From: Lepidurus packardi | Taxonomy: Eukaryota; Arthropoda; Branchiopoda; Notostraca; Triopsidae | Length of the DNA: 64,000 nucleotides | Direction of reading: 5' to 3' | NCBI GenBank assembly: GCA_023053545.1 | Contig: JAKZAN010000004.1 | Coordinates: 1,178,001 to 1,242,000, forward strand | Shown: in pieces, positions 21,801 through 32,900 of the stretch | How positions within the stretch are numbered: position 1 is the stretch's first letter | How the letters are laid out: every line of letters begins with the position of its first letter | The notes under the pieces: model-generated | What the model was told of the DNA's origin: nothing | Seen by the model: only the letters and a program-made list of their open reading frames with translations | Databases searched by the model: none | Position numbers and translations under genes: made by a program

Positions 21801-22709
21801 AGAGTGGAATTACTTGAAGAACGGTGGTTTACGGTAGCTACTGTCCCCTGGCTACCGGGAGAGTCAATGGGGACCGAGACCGATTGCGGAGCGCTAGCTA
21901 GCCCTAGTTTTGTATGGGGGTGGATGGTCAAACGGTGTTTTCCAATATTGAGAACGGGAACAAAGGTCTTTCCATTCTTAGCTTGTAGGAGGCTCGACGG
22001 GGTAATCCATTCGTCGCCTGGGTTGGCCCTAAGGACCGCTGCTGCTATAATGGTATTTGGAGAGTTTCTAGGGACATAAGCTGGTACAAAACAGTGAACC
22101 CGGAGGAATAACGGCCGTTTCGGAAGACCTGAGCACACCTAAGAACCCTTCGGAATGATCGTCCATAACCTGAAAATCTTGAAGAAATGATTTTTCCGAA
22201 CTAGGAGCTGATTTTTCAAGGGTATTGCAGGGAGCAAATGTGGTTTCTATTTTAGGTGGGGCATACAGTACATGTTTTGACAAGGTTTCTGCATCATACA
22301 TTACTTTTATTTGTCCTTCGGAACTAAGGACACTGACATTTGCAACAGCCATCCAGTCTACACCGAGTATAACCGGGAAGGGAGCTTGATTAACTACTAA
22401 AAATTGATGCATACATGGACGGTTCAAGGTGGTCGGGGTGATTTCTAGCATAATTGTTCCTAATACTGGCACAACTCCATTCCCGGCGTCAGTTAGTGGA
22501 GTTCCAAAATATGGTTGGATCTCTGAATGCTGCGGCAGGGTACAAGCACAAATGAGGGAACACGAAGCGCCTGAATCGACAAGACCGGTTACCTGACCTA
22601 CTCCCCCGACATCCAAGTGAATCACGGGTAAACCTATTCTTCGATCGGATATCGTTCCATCTACAGTAACCACGCTGGAGCCTTTAGGACTTACAGCCGG
22701 CCCTGCCCC
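18789..22709 (-). pseudogene. Gypsy pol: protease, RT, RNase H, integrase (broken)
   Basis: Order on the minus strand: protease with VDSGAS (near 22580), reverse transcriptase with YLDDIL (near 21185), RNase H with TDASYEGLGAVL (near 20735), the zinc-binding region of integrase (near 20090), and the integrase core with GIDHVGPF, ISDRGTGF and the Glu in NGLCERVNRTL (19890-19600), then a C-terminal domain with PGDLVWVQ. Breaks: a frame change between protease and RT (about 22100), an in-frame TGA at 21125-21127, an extra base in a five-G run at 19981-19985, and another extra base near 19468. Catalytic residues are otherwise present. The last codons run into the 3' LTR. Confidence 0.9.
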
Positions 22710-23791
22710 TACAGGTCGGCTGAGGAGTTTTCCGATGTGGGTGGCACTCGAGTAGGGCAGTTCCGGGCAATGTGGCCAGCCTTATCGCATCGGAAACATA
22801 CAATGGATTCTTGTAGATTTCGAGGCGAATTGTTTCGATTTCGGCAGTCGCGGGCGATGTGCCCTTCTCGACCACACTGATAGCAAGTCGGCCGGCGGGA
22901 CGGTTGCCGATTGTGCTCCGACTTCTGAGTTCGCATGGTTTGCTCTAGGGAACTCATACGGGTAAGTAGCTGCTCGATTGTAGCCGGCAGGGTATCTGAC
23001 GTAGGTGAGCTGGGTTTGACTTGGGGACTAACGGGCGGGTATAACGGTAATGGGCTCAATGCAGAATTTTGAGGGGGAAGTGTCGACCCCTGCACGGAGG
23101 TGACGGGCGCGATAGGAGCGTTATAGCTACAAGTCGTAGTTTCGACGTGGTTGATTAAATCAATGAAGCTGTCCACTGTATTTGGTCGTCTGGCCATAAC
23201 AGCCGCAGCTACATCAGGTCGTCGTAATCCGCGGGCGAGACGCTCAATTTGTTCTTTTTCTTTTAGTTGGATTGGGCAGCGTTCGCAAAGTCGTAGTTTA
23301 TCGTATAAATAACTTGCGGTACTCTCTCCTGCTTGTTGGACCCGGGCCTGAATTTTTGCGCTCCATTGTTCTAACGAGAGTGGCCTTCCAAACGCCTTTT
23401 GTAGAGCTATTTTCCAGTCATCCCAGTTTTTACAAGCGCCGCCGCGCGAGTCGTTCCAGTGGACAACAGGACCCGCGATCTTACTCAGGGCGGCTCGTAA
23501 ATGCTGCTCCGGTGTCCAGCCTTCTACTTTCCCTATTCGAGAGAGGGTTTCAGCCCAATGCTCCACGTCCTCCTCGGGGCCGCCGGAAAACATCGCCATG
23601 GTAGCAAGGCTCTGGCTGCTGATTTTCCCAGGTAGTGGTGGATTAGTCGTCTGTTTCGTTAATGCGTCCAATACGGCTTGTTGTGAGGCCAAAAAACTCC
23701 TCATCAGGCGTGTGGTGGGAAAACTTCCTTCCCCAGCATCTTCCTCCATCTGGTGGGCTGCTGCTGCCGTTGGGGTTGGTGACGTGGTCAT
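22709..23791 (-). CDS. Gypsy gag polyprotein (360 aa)
   Basis: Open frame with a capsid-like central region and two CCHC zinc knuckles near the C-terminus (CYQCGREGHIARDC and CFRCDKAGHIARNC), as in many gypsy Gag proteins; these would bind the element RNA during particle assembly. The stop at 22709-22711 lies inside an open minus-1 frame that continues into protease, so pol was probably reached by minus-1 frameshifting. I did not find a canonical slippery heptamer at the overlap. Confidence 0.85.
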   Translation of the reverse strand: MTTSPTPTAAAAHQMEEDAGEGSFPTTRLMRSFLASQQAVLDALTKQTTNPPLPGKISSQSLATMAMFSGGPEEDVEHWAETLSRIGKVEGWTPEQHLRAALSKIAGPVVHWNDSRGGACKNWDDWKIALQKAFGRPLSLEQWSAKIQARVQQAGESTASYLYDKLRLCERCPIQLKEKEQIERLARGLRRPDVAAAVMARRPNTVDSFIDLINHVETTTCSYNAPIAPVTSVQGSTLPPQNSALSPLPLYPPVSPQVKPSSPTSDTLPATIEQLLTRMSSLEQTMRTQKSEHNRQPSRRPTCYQCGREGHIARDCRNRNNSPRNLQESIVCFRCDKAGHIARNCPTRVPPTSENSSADL

Positions 23792-24029
23792 TTTGGATGA
23801 TTCTGGACGGTGGAGTTAGCTTTCTTGAAAGGAATAAGGGTTGTTCGCCAAGGTTCCAGCAAGCAGGACTATAAAGGGACTGTGATCTGTTTCCAAAGCA
23901 ATTTAAGACGCTCGCCACATGGTCAGCTTTGTACGTTTTTTCAAGATCCAATACAGAACCCTTTAATGCCAGGACTCTTGCTACCTGTTTTAAGAGATTG
24001 TCGCTACTGACCACCGATGAATCTATCCA

Positions 24030-24048
24030 AATCCCACTTCTGACACCA
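24030..24048 (-). promoter_or_regulatory. Primer binding site, tRNA-Leu type
   Basis: The plus-strand sequence AATCCCACTTCTGACACCA equals the 3' end plus CCA of an arthropod tRNA-Leu as I recall it, so the element RNA is complementary to that tRNA. It lies 4 bp inside the 5' LTR boundary. Confidence 0.75.
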
Positions 24049-24052
24049 AATT

Positions 24053-24264
24053 TGTCACGGATGGTTTTTTCAATGCTGTATTTCTTTGCTTGGTCTAAAA
24101 CCCAACTGCCTCGTCTGTACATTGGCGTATCTTTTTATACTACTTCCATGAACAAAAATGCTTCCTTCAACCTTGGTCCTCTGACCTCGACTAACTAAGA
24201 ATGCAATTAAGTCAACCTTGGTCCTCTGACCTCGACCTTCTCTTAAGAGTCTTCCACTAACTAA
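24053..24264 (-). repeat. Gypsy 5' LTR, left part
   Basis: First 212 bp (in plus-strand order) of the 5' LTR. It ends at the TAA (24262-24264) duplicated by the Harbinger insertion. Confidence 0.9.
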
Positions 24265-24667
24265 AGCCGTGTTTTATTTGCCACAAGACAAGGCTGTCTT
24301 TCCTAAACTTCCCAAGACAGCCACGGGAGTCGTTTTATTTGACTTGACTTGGTGCTTAGTTGCCGTTTTATTTGGAACGCCAAGTCGTCGTTCAACGACG
24401 ACTTGGCAAGTTAGGGAAATTTAAGGAACTACCTTTTTCGGGAAGTTCGGCTCGTCGTTGCCCCGCCCCTTCGCGCTCTAGTGCTTCAGTGCATGTTGTT
24501 GTTGTTGTGTTTTCTGTTTAATTAAAATAGCCTCTAATATGGAATATATTGGCCGTGTGGTTGATGACGAGGACTCGCATGTGTTTCGAAATTTAAATGG
24601 TATTACTTATCACTAAAAACGTATTTATTAAATTTTAGTTATTAGATTAAAAAGAAACATATTTGTC

Positions 24668-25712
24668 AATGGCTTTGGTCCGGGCCCTACAATTAGAGCA
24701 TTTAGTTCCTGTAGTAGAAGTAGGTCCACCAAGTGTTCAAGCAGGATTAGAAGAAACAGAAGTAGTTTTCTTAAGTGGCAGTCAGGTAAATGTGACAATT
24801 GAAGCATTTCGTCAGCTGCAAATTTGAACGTGTTTTTCCTTCAACAGAATGAAGAAAGCCGACAGACTTTTGTAGCTCGGGAAGAAAGGTGGACATCTAG
24901 CTCCCTTAAAGAATTAGATGACGCAGCCACGACAATTTTTTTAAATATCATTGCTAGGCCTTCTGTTCAACAGGCACTGAAAGGAAAAAAACAAACAGGC
25001 AAATCTGTTTTTGCTGAGATCGCACAAGAGATGCTGGACTTAGACATCAATTTAGGCAAAGATCCAAAACGTAAATGCACAAACAAGTGGAACAATCTAA
25101 AAACTGGATACAAGATCTGGATGGATAATTCCAAGACAACGGGTGCTGCACCCAAGAAAAAACCTGAATTTTTTGACCGAGTTCACGATATATTACAGGC
25201 AGAGCATAGTGTGAATCCGGTAAATTTATTCGATAGTAGCGAGCCCCACCAACTTGAGAGTATTGCCGCTGAACTTAACTCATCAGCGAGAAACACGGAA
25301 ACTTACATGAAGTCTGAAGTCTTACATGAAGTCTTACATGAAGTTCGATGAAGTCTTACAAGTAGATCCTTGGGAAGAGTTTAACACTTCTTCTAAAGCT
25401 ATTCCTACATTGAAGAAATCCAGTGCCAAACGTGAACGGCGTGCTGGACTACAAGAAACTTTGAAGGCTATAGACGAAACAGAAGCTCGTGTAGCAGAAC
25501 GCTTTTCAGAAACGTCGTCTTTTCGACGTGATGCCCTCCAAATTTTAAAGAAGAACGCTAAGCAAAGCAAGAAAACGGGGAAAGAGCTAGTGGATGTATT
25601 AAAGAGTTTTTTAGCTGTAGAACAAGAACGTCTAGCTGGTGAAAAAGAACGGGAGGAACGGAGACGCAAGCGTCACCGTCGTTCACAATCGTCTGATGAT
25701 TCAGACCACTAA
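24668..25712 (+). pseudogene. Harbinger SANT/Myb-like gene with a late frameshift
   Basis: The likely coding path starts at 24668 (or at an earlier exon from 24539), with an intron from about 24786 to 24847, then the SANT/Myb-like domain (about 24870-25170; WTSSSLKELD, KWNNLKTGYKIW). Near 25310-25350 an imperfect short duplication (AGTCTTACATGA units) shifts the frame, so the first part stops at 25351. The rest of the protein, a charged helical tail ending in an Arg/Ser-rich stretch, continues in another frame from about 25326 to 25712. In the family this protein is the DNA-binding partner of the transposase. The exon 1 choice is uncertain. Confidence 0.7.
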
Positions 25713-26421
25713 ATGGCACTAGTCTTATGCAGCTTCCAACATAACGTTCCTGTTTTTGTAACCTACGAATCTATTAAGAAAATCAGATCTTAGCGGAAAA
25801 AATCTTTCCTCTAGTTCATTTACTCCAGCCAAAAGTTTGTGCCAAAAATTTTATAAGTTTCAGTAACTGTGATTGAATTACTGCCGTGTTTGACCAACAA
25901 TGTATTAATGTGTAACCTCATACTCGTCTCTCTTGTTCGTGTTTTCAAAACAAAAAATGTGTTCTGCAGATGTTACAATTTCAGTAGTTGCTGGAATAAT
26001 CACATATTTTGATAAAACCAAGAATATGTAAAAATGAATGTTCGTTTCTCAAAACATACAATATGAAGGTACTTCATATTTAACTTCACACTATCTAGTC
26101 TTCACACTATCTACCCATTTTATTTACAATAATCCACGCCTTTAGATTAATTTTTCGTGCTAAAGCGTTCGAGTATAAATTGAGCCAAATTAGCTTATAT
26201 TGATGCACTTTGGAAGATAAGAGAAAATACGTAAACTGGCTTACAACTACTTTAAAAAAAATACGTATGCTTATGAAATCTACACCTTGGGATTTGCTTT
26301 CTTACTGATTTCCGTTCCCAAAACTCGACTTCAACAAAGGAAACAAAACGCTCTAAAAGATATAGAAGGAACAGAGGTAACTTCAAAACAAACAAAAAAT
26401 TCGTGTCAAGGAAGTAGCTGG

Positions 26422-27835
26422 TTAAGCACCAGCTAGTTCTCTTGCTAAGCGATCTCGCTTCTGCACAGCAGCTCGTGGGTTTACCACACCTGGCGGGCAA
26501 TCAATTTCTTCATCATTCATTGCAACCGTCTCATCACAACTTATGTGATCCTTGCGTTTTTGGCAGAAATTATGCAAAATGCAGCACGCGGTCACAACAT
26601 ATGGTATAAATTTAATTTGAGTATCAACGCGTAAAAGTTTTCGCCACCGACCTTTCAGTAAACCGAATGCGTGTTCTATCGGAACTCGATGTTGTGAATG
26701 TACGAAGTTAAACTTTTTCTGCTGCCTTGTTAACACTCCTCCAGGAGGCTTCTTATACGGTACAATTAACCAAGGCATGATAGGATAAGCCGAATCCCCC
26801 AAAATGTGGTATTTGTCATTAGGAAAATGGGATTTTGAGTCAGCAACAGTTTTTCGATAAATAGCCGAGTTTCTCAGCACGCGGGCATCGTGCGCAGAAC
26901 CTATAATAAAGTAAATTATATAATAAAGTTTGAAATGGACATTTTAGAAGACTACATACCTGGAAATCCGACAAACACGTCAAGGAAAACCTTATTTGAA
27001 TCGCATATGCCCTGGAGGACAATAGAATGCCCGCACTTCCTATTTAAGTATGAATCCTGTTGATCAGCAGGACAGACGATATTGATGTGTGATCCGTCTA
27101 TGGCCCCTAACACATTCGGAAACCCACCGCGACGAAAAAAACCTTGCTCTATGGTATTAATATCCAATTGGGTTTTTGGCCATGCAATGTGCTCTTGTAC
27201 AATGATACATAAAAACAAGCATACCCGATGCACACATGAGTGAACCTACAAGCATTTTATAATTTCTTTTATGGGGAAACTGATACACATACGGAATATT
27301 TTGAAAGTCCAAATACGTTCGCAATTTCTCGCATTGACTCCATATTGGCCAGATACCAAATCGTGACTAGAAGTCCTTTGCGCAATCTAATGGGGGGTTT
27401 TCCGGGGCGATTCCAGGTCCTACCTTGTAAGCTTTGAGTTTTCAACTCGTGCTCGTGGGGGAAAAATGCCGAAAGGTTTGCATTCCGTGAAAGCGAATCA
27501 AACAGTTCATCAAACGTTGCACGTTCCAGTCGGAAGTGGCTCTTGAACTGCATCTGCGATACAAAAATATTACCGCTGATGCTTGTTGAATTTAGTACAT
27601 ATACCGTGGAAAGCTGAGCAATAATGACCTCTTCAAAATTACTAATTCGGGCTTGTATAGTTGGGGAAATTAAAACCGATGAGCTTTGTATTAAAGTACT
27701 CAAAATATTTACGGACTCTTCATCTTCATGTTCATCAAACAATAACAACACTGGTAACACCATGGCAATATTACTTGTAGATTCCAGAAGCAACTTAATG
27801 CACTGGATTAGTAACAGTTTTCTTTTTAATTCCAT
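26422..27835 (-). CDS. Harbinger DDE transposase (HARBI1-like), three exons, 435 aa
   Basis: Exons 27835-27293, 27245-26960 and 26900-26422 have GT-AG introns and phases that give one 436-codon frame. The N-terminal part has the helix-turn-helix-like segment MREIANVFGLSK. The DDE_Tnp_4 nuclease domain keeps its catalytic residues: Asp in VLGAIDGSHI, Asp in HILGDSAYP and Glu in VPIEHAFGLLKGRW. The usual HNFC near the end is also present. It would cut and join the element ends at TWA targets. The frame is uninterrupted, so this copy may still make active enzyme, although its SANT partner is frameshifted. Confidence 0.87.
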
Positions 27836-28099
27836 GATAAGCCTTTCAAATAAACCGTGACAATATACCCTACAAAAAAGAACACAGAAATCAATAACAT
27901 ATATGTTATGTAAACAGGACTGATGAGCGTAACAAAGGCGTGGTTAAGCTGCGCTTTGCTAAAAGGCCGTTTTTTAATCCCCTTCTGTCTTTCAACGACG
28001 ACTTGCCAAGTGAAGCTAAATATAACGGCTCTAAGCATAAATTTCGAAAACTTGGAACGACCGCTTGGAACGACACTGTACAACTCAAACGCGGCTTAA

Positions 28100-28186
28100 G
28101 AATGCAACTAAGAATGTAATGAAGGCCCCTAAGAATAACACTAAGAATCTAAAGTAGGCTAAGTCTAGAAAAGGTCATCCGCAACA
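28100..28186 (-). repeat. Gypsy 5' LTR, right part
   Basis: Remaining 87 bp of the interrupted 5' LTR, ending CATCCGCAACA next to the ATAT target duplicate. Confidence 0.9.
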
Positions 28187-28190
28187 ATAT

Positions 28191-29241
28191 TATTAGCGTT
28201 GGTAATTCGAGAGATGACATTACGAAGGACAGAAAAAAGAATCCGAGGTGAAAGGGAGAAGTTTGTTTCCCTCTACACCCCGTTCCCAGTAGCTGAGGGC
28301 CTGAGGGGGAAATCATTGGACGTGGGAAATTGGTGAAAAGGTTCGATACAAGTTAGAAGTTTCTGGTGGTGGTTGTGATATGGAACTAAGTGAAGAAATA
28401 CTGAATAGAAAAAGGGTGTTAATCCAAATCCGAGTTTCTGACTTTACGTACTGCAACTTTCTATATGGTTCCTGTGCTTATTTGAAAAGTATTAATCGTA
28501 TCAACCGCAAACGCAACCGACCAGACTGTTCAGTTTTGAAGTTACCATAACATCATCTGCGCACTAACAAGCGCTTTTAAGGCTCGTGTCTCCCTTAAAT
28601 GATTGACGCGAAAATCACACAGACGGCACTGTTTGTTGATGTTGTTTTGCGCAACATGTTCACCAGTTAAAAACTCGGGGGTCAAAACTGACACTGGTGT
28701 GTCATATTGTTGCAAAACGTTCTCCGGAAAAAGAATGGCAAACCGGTGTCATTCGAGTTAAAAATTGGTAGTTGGATTGGAAATTAATTAGGTTAGGTTA
28801 CGTTAAAACTTGTATTTTCTTTCACTCCATTAGTTGAAAAAATTCATTGTTCAAAAACTGACACAAGAATGTCAGTTTCGATAGTGGAATACATTACACC
28901 TGTTTGTCACAGAATCTAGCGAACGTGGTTTTGTGAAAGCCTTGAGTAAGAATGCAAAAATTAATAGATAGATAGCTAATGGCTCGCGGATTTTGTGCTT
29001 TTTGCAAAGTGCGTGCTTTTTCATTTCACACTGTACTTAGCCCATGTTAAAAAAACAACAACTAAAAACTAGAAAGCTGAGCTATAGGGAGCCTTTATAC
29101 ATAATTTCGTGCTTTTAAGTAAAACAAAACGGTATTCGGTATTCCATGTCTTAAAGACAAAAGCAATAACTTAGATATAAAATAATGCTTAGAAATGTAT
29201 ATGTTTAGGTATGGAATGAATTGGCGAGGTAACATAAGCGC
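28191..29241. other. Intergenic, unit 1 right part
   Basis: No exon recognised. From about 28412 the sequence is repeated at 41850-42660 with high identity. 28191-28410 has no counterpart in unit 2. Confidence 0.5.
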
Positions 29242-29679
29242 TCAGGGCGTGGCTTCTGCAGTCCCAGGCTGTGTAACTGGCGGCAGTTCTACGTGATCTG
29301 GTACTTGATTCTTTGCGCAGCAATGCCCCCAATATCTTTACATAAATAATAAAAAAAAGTTAGGTTGAAATGGAATTCAAAACTAAAACAAAGTCAGTGG
29401 GGAAAACATACAGTTGTCTATCTGCACACATGCGCTGTTCCTCTTCTTTTGTTAAAACGAGTGATTGGACAACTCTGGCAGTAAAGCTGTCAAAATTGGT
29501 CAAACAGCGCCAAGGTGCAACACAAATTTCAGTTACGTTCACTCCATGGTCGTCCAAATAGCTGCAGGCTTGGTCTTCTGTACTTAAAGGCTAAAAAAAA
29601 TTCTTTTAAAAAGCTTAACCTCTTACATTAAATTGCGAAAATGAAACTATTTTTTTTACCCTTCTGAAGCCCACGAGTA
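29242..29679 (-). pseudogene. ITIH 3' fragment ending at the duplication junction
   Basis: Exon 11 (from 29242), exon 10 (29590-29412) and only about the last 20 bases of exon 9 are present, closely matching ITIH-C (42666-43108). At about 29679-29682 homology to ITIH-C stops and homology to the left end of unit 1 (7899) begins. Exons 1-8 are absent, so it is a truncated copy produced by the tandem duplication. Confidence 0.85.
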
Positions 29680-29984
29680 TTCAGCATTCATTTTTCTCGT
29701 ATTAACTTTTCATATTTTGCTGGTAGCGTATGTATGTCATTCGAAAGTGTAGCTTAAGTACTAGCTTTATCATCTCGTACTTAGTGTACTCAGTCCAAGT
29801 CTAAAAACAAAAAACTAGGAAGCTAAATTATACGGGCGCTTAACACAATTTCGTGCTTTAACTGAAACAGTGCAACAGTTTGTATTCGGTATTCCACGTC
29901 TTAAGGACAAAACCAATAACTTAGAAATACAATAGCGCTTATTAAGCTGTGGCCCGCGATGAATTAGGCAGGCAACAGATAAGC

Positions 29985-32900
29985 TCAGGGCGTGGCTTCT
30001 CCGTTTCCAGGCTGTGGAACTGCGGGTAATACTATTTGATCCGTTACTTGGTCCTTCGCGCAGCACTGCCCCCAATACCTTTAAATAAACAATAAATAAA
30101 AAAGTTAGAATGATAAGAGAAGTGAAAAGTGAAACAAAGTCAGTGGGGAAAACTTACAGTTGTCTGTCAGCGCACATGCGTTGTTCCTCTTCGTATGTCA
30201 TTTCGAATGATTCGACAGCTCTGGCAGTAAAGCTGTCGAAATGGGTCGTGCAGCGCCAAGGTGCAACACAAATCCCAGTTACATTCACTCCTTGGTCGTC
30301 CAAATAGCTGCAGGCTTGGTCTTCAGTACTTAGAGGCTAAAAACAAACAAGAAATTAACTTTAAATTGCAAAAATAAAATAACATTATTACCCTTTGAAG
30401 CCCCACGAGTAACGTATAGACAACGCCTTGTTTAGTATATTCGATATGAGTCAGATTGACACTACCTAGGCTTAAATCAGTAGTTTCATTTATCTTCTCG
30501 GTAGTTGTGGAAGTGGTGGTAGTTGTAGTTGTAGGCGGAACAACTGGCAAGGGTCTCGGCTTTACGGGGAGGCCTTGACTCGGGCGCGCAAAGGCAGTTC
30601 CCAATCCATAACCTGTGCTTGCTGTACCGAGTGAACCAAATCCAAATCCACCACTCGTGAAAGCGCCTACATTTGATCCACCGAAGCCGACACCGCTAAA
30701 TGAAGCACCAAAAGGTGTACCGGTAATTACTGGTTTGATAGGTTTAGCTTCTACGACAGAGGTGGAGTTGGGTTTGACTACCAGTAGTGACGTCAGAGCC
30801 GTTACGAAACCGTACTAAAAATGTTAAAAAATCAAAAAGTTGGAATTGGCAGGCATTTAAATCTCGTTTACATCGAACAAGATTTGGTTTATCTACCTTG
30901 AGGGAGAGTTCGAGCGCTTTCTTCTTATAAGAAGGCTCAGTTTCATTCAACTCGGCTTTACGCAGAAGGTCCTTGATGGTCAAGTACGACCAGAATCGTT
31001 CCAAGAAATGCACAGGCGATTTGGAGGTAGAGGGAGGGGCTTCGGTGACGGGAGCCTGAGTTGTAGTACGAGTAGGACGGGGACAGTAGTATGGCCCTAA
31101 CTGTATGGCTCCTGTTGCTGGGTACGGAATGATATCTGGCCTGCATCTCCAAATAATGCTGGACAATTTAGAGTACTTTCCGGAAGCGGACACGCCCTGC
31201 ACTGTGGCTTCGGGTGAGGCTAGGGCATTGGCATCTTTTAGTTGCCCTGCGACCACGAGTTCCCCGCCTCCGAAATACGTGGCGAGTGCGGGCGACGTAA
31301 CGTTCGAGACTGTACCGTTCGCGTACTTGAATTCTACGTCGGTCAAGGCCGGAGAGGCAATATCTCGGAAAAACTCCCCGAGTTGGAGAGCAGCGTCCGC
31401 GTCTTCGTAGATGCGGCGCGCGAAGCCTTTGTTTTGCAGGGAAAGTTTTTTCAACAGCTCGAAATCCGCTCCTTTGCCAAAGCCCAGCGAGAAGAGCGAC
31501 ACCAAGCGATCCGAGTCTTCTTTGCGGATGTTGACCAGGATCTTGTCAACGTTGGTTTCGCCCGTGGTGGCTTCACCGTCGGTTAGGAAGACGATGAGGG
31601 GCGTGACTGGTTTGGGAGGAATGGCACGGAACTTTTTCACTAGTTTGATTCCGTCTAATAAAGCTTCGTTAATGTTGGTACCTACAAAAAAATAAGAAAA
31701 AATTGTTAACAAAACGACCCTATTGTTAGTCTTGCTTTCATTTTACTAACCTGCTGTGGCTTTTAAAGCATCCACCATAGATTTGATACGTTGTTTAACG
31801 GAAGCGGAGGCAAGGTATACCAGTATTCCTGGTGCGACTTCCTTAGCTTCGGTGATAGTAGTCGTACCGGTGCTGGCATCAGTAGGAGCCTTTTTCAGAT
31901 CCCAAATCTAAAGAAAAAATCCTTTGAGTTGTTGTGCAGTACACCATTTCAACGTTTTTTTAAGAAGTCCTTGTTTACTAACTGCATTAGTTATTATACT
32001 CTAAGATTTGTACATTAAAAATACACAACTAAAGGAATTTTAGAGATTTTTTGCTTACGTTGGAATAGTCGGAAAAGTCGATGACGGATATGTAATCGGT
32101 CTCTTGGACCTGCTCCAACATGAGGTGCATGGCTTCTTTGGTTTGCTGGATTTTTTTGCCGTACATGGAACCACTGATATCCAAAATGAAAACCACATGT
32201 TTGGGTAAAGGCGTTTCGACTTTCGGTGCAAAGAAATGCACGAAGAAGCCATCAATCACCTGTTGAATTGAAAAATAGTTATGTTCAAGAGAATCTTAGG
32301 AAATCAAATGGATTTAGGAGAAGTAAAGTATGGGCTTACGTGGACTACACCGCCAGACTCATCACTGGTGTTAAGCTTATACTGAACAATGAATTTGCGC
32401 AGACCGTCAGGGGAAACTTTTGACTGTTGCTTGGGGGTTGGACGGTAGTCAATCTGGACGTTGTTTGCTGAAATATTTTTGATTGTTGCAATGTCCTCAG
32501 CTGTTAAAGAGAAAGACAAAAATAAAAGGAATATTTTTCTTTTAATGTAAAGCTTACGTATATCAAAAAGCTCGTGATCGTTGATACGGAGTTCCTTAAC
32601 TCGAATATCAGTCGCTGGTGGTGTTTCCAGGATGTTAACACGGACGCTGAGGTCTTTGACGATTTGCTTGAACTGAAGGTTGATGGCCAGCTCGTATTGA
32701 GAAGCACGTCTCGGCAGTAATTCTTCGTAAGTTAAGTTGAAGGTGGCTTTGCTACCCGATTCTAAGTTGACTGATACCTCGAATTTGTTCGAATCTCTGG
32801 CACTGCAACGATTAAAATGCAATTCTTGTGTTAAAGAAACTAATTAAGTTGTTTGATCACCAAAACTATACCTTGCCGCAACTTGCGCCGCACTTTGCCC

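Larger units (their letters stand above)
24265..28096. mobile_element. PIF/Harbinger transposon nested in gypsy LTR (3832 bp)
   Basis: Flanked by TAA on both sides (24262-24264 and 28097-28099). The ends share AGCCG(T/C)GTTT in inverted orientation. It carries the two divergent genes of the superfamily: a SANT/Myb-like protein on the plus strand and a DDE transposase on the minus strand. Because the host LTR halves add up to the length of the intact LTR, insertion was clean. The transposase frame is open through three exons, while the SANT gene has a frameshift. Confidence 0.92.
18502..28186 (-). mobile_element. Ty3/gypsy LTR retrotransposon, with a Harbinger nested in its 5' LTR
   Basis: The element lies on the minus strand. 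The 3' LTR is 18502-18800 (299 bp, TGTCACGGATG to CATCCGCAACA). The 5' LTR is 24053-24264 plus 28100-28186 (212 + 87 = 299 bp), interrupted by the Harbinger element. ATAT flanks both sides (18498-18501 and 28187-28190). A tRNA-Leu-type primer site (24030-24048) adjoins the 5' LTR, and a purine-rich AGGAAAGGCCGAG lies next to the 3' LTR. gag is open. pol is broken by one nonsense codon and several single-base shifts, so this copy cannot move on its own. No envelope gene is seen. It is present in duplication unit 1 only. Confidence 0.92.

Noticed and set aside
24030-24048. tRNA-Leu-like sequence as a tRNA gene
   Set aside because: Only the last 16 bases plus CCA match; genomic tRNA genes lack CCA, so this is a primer binding site.
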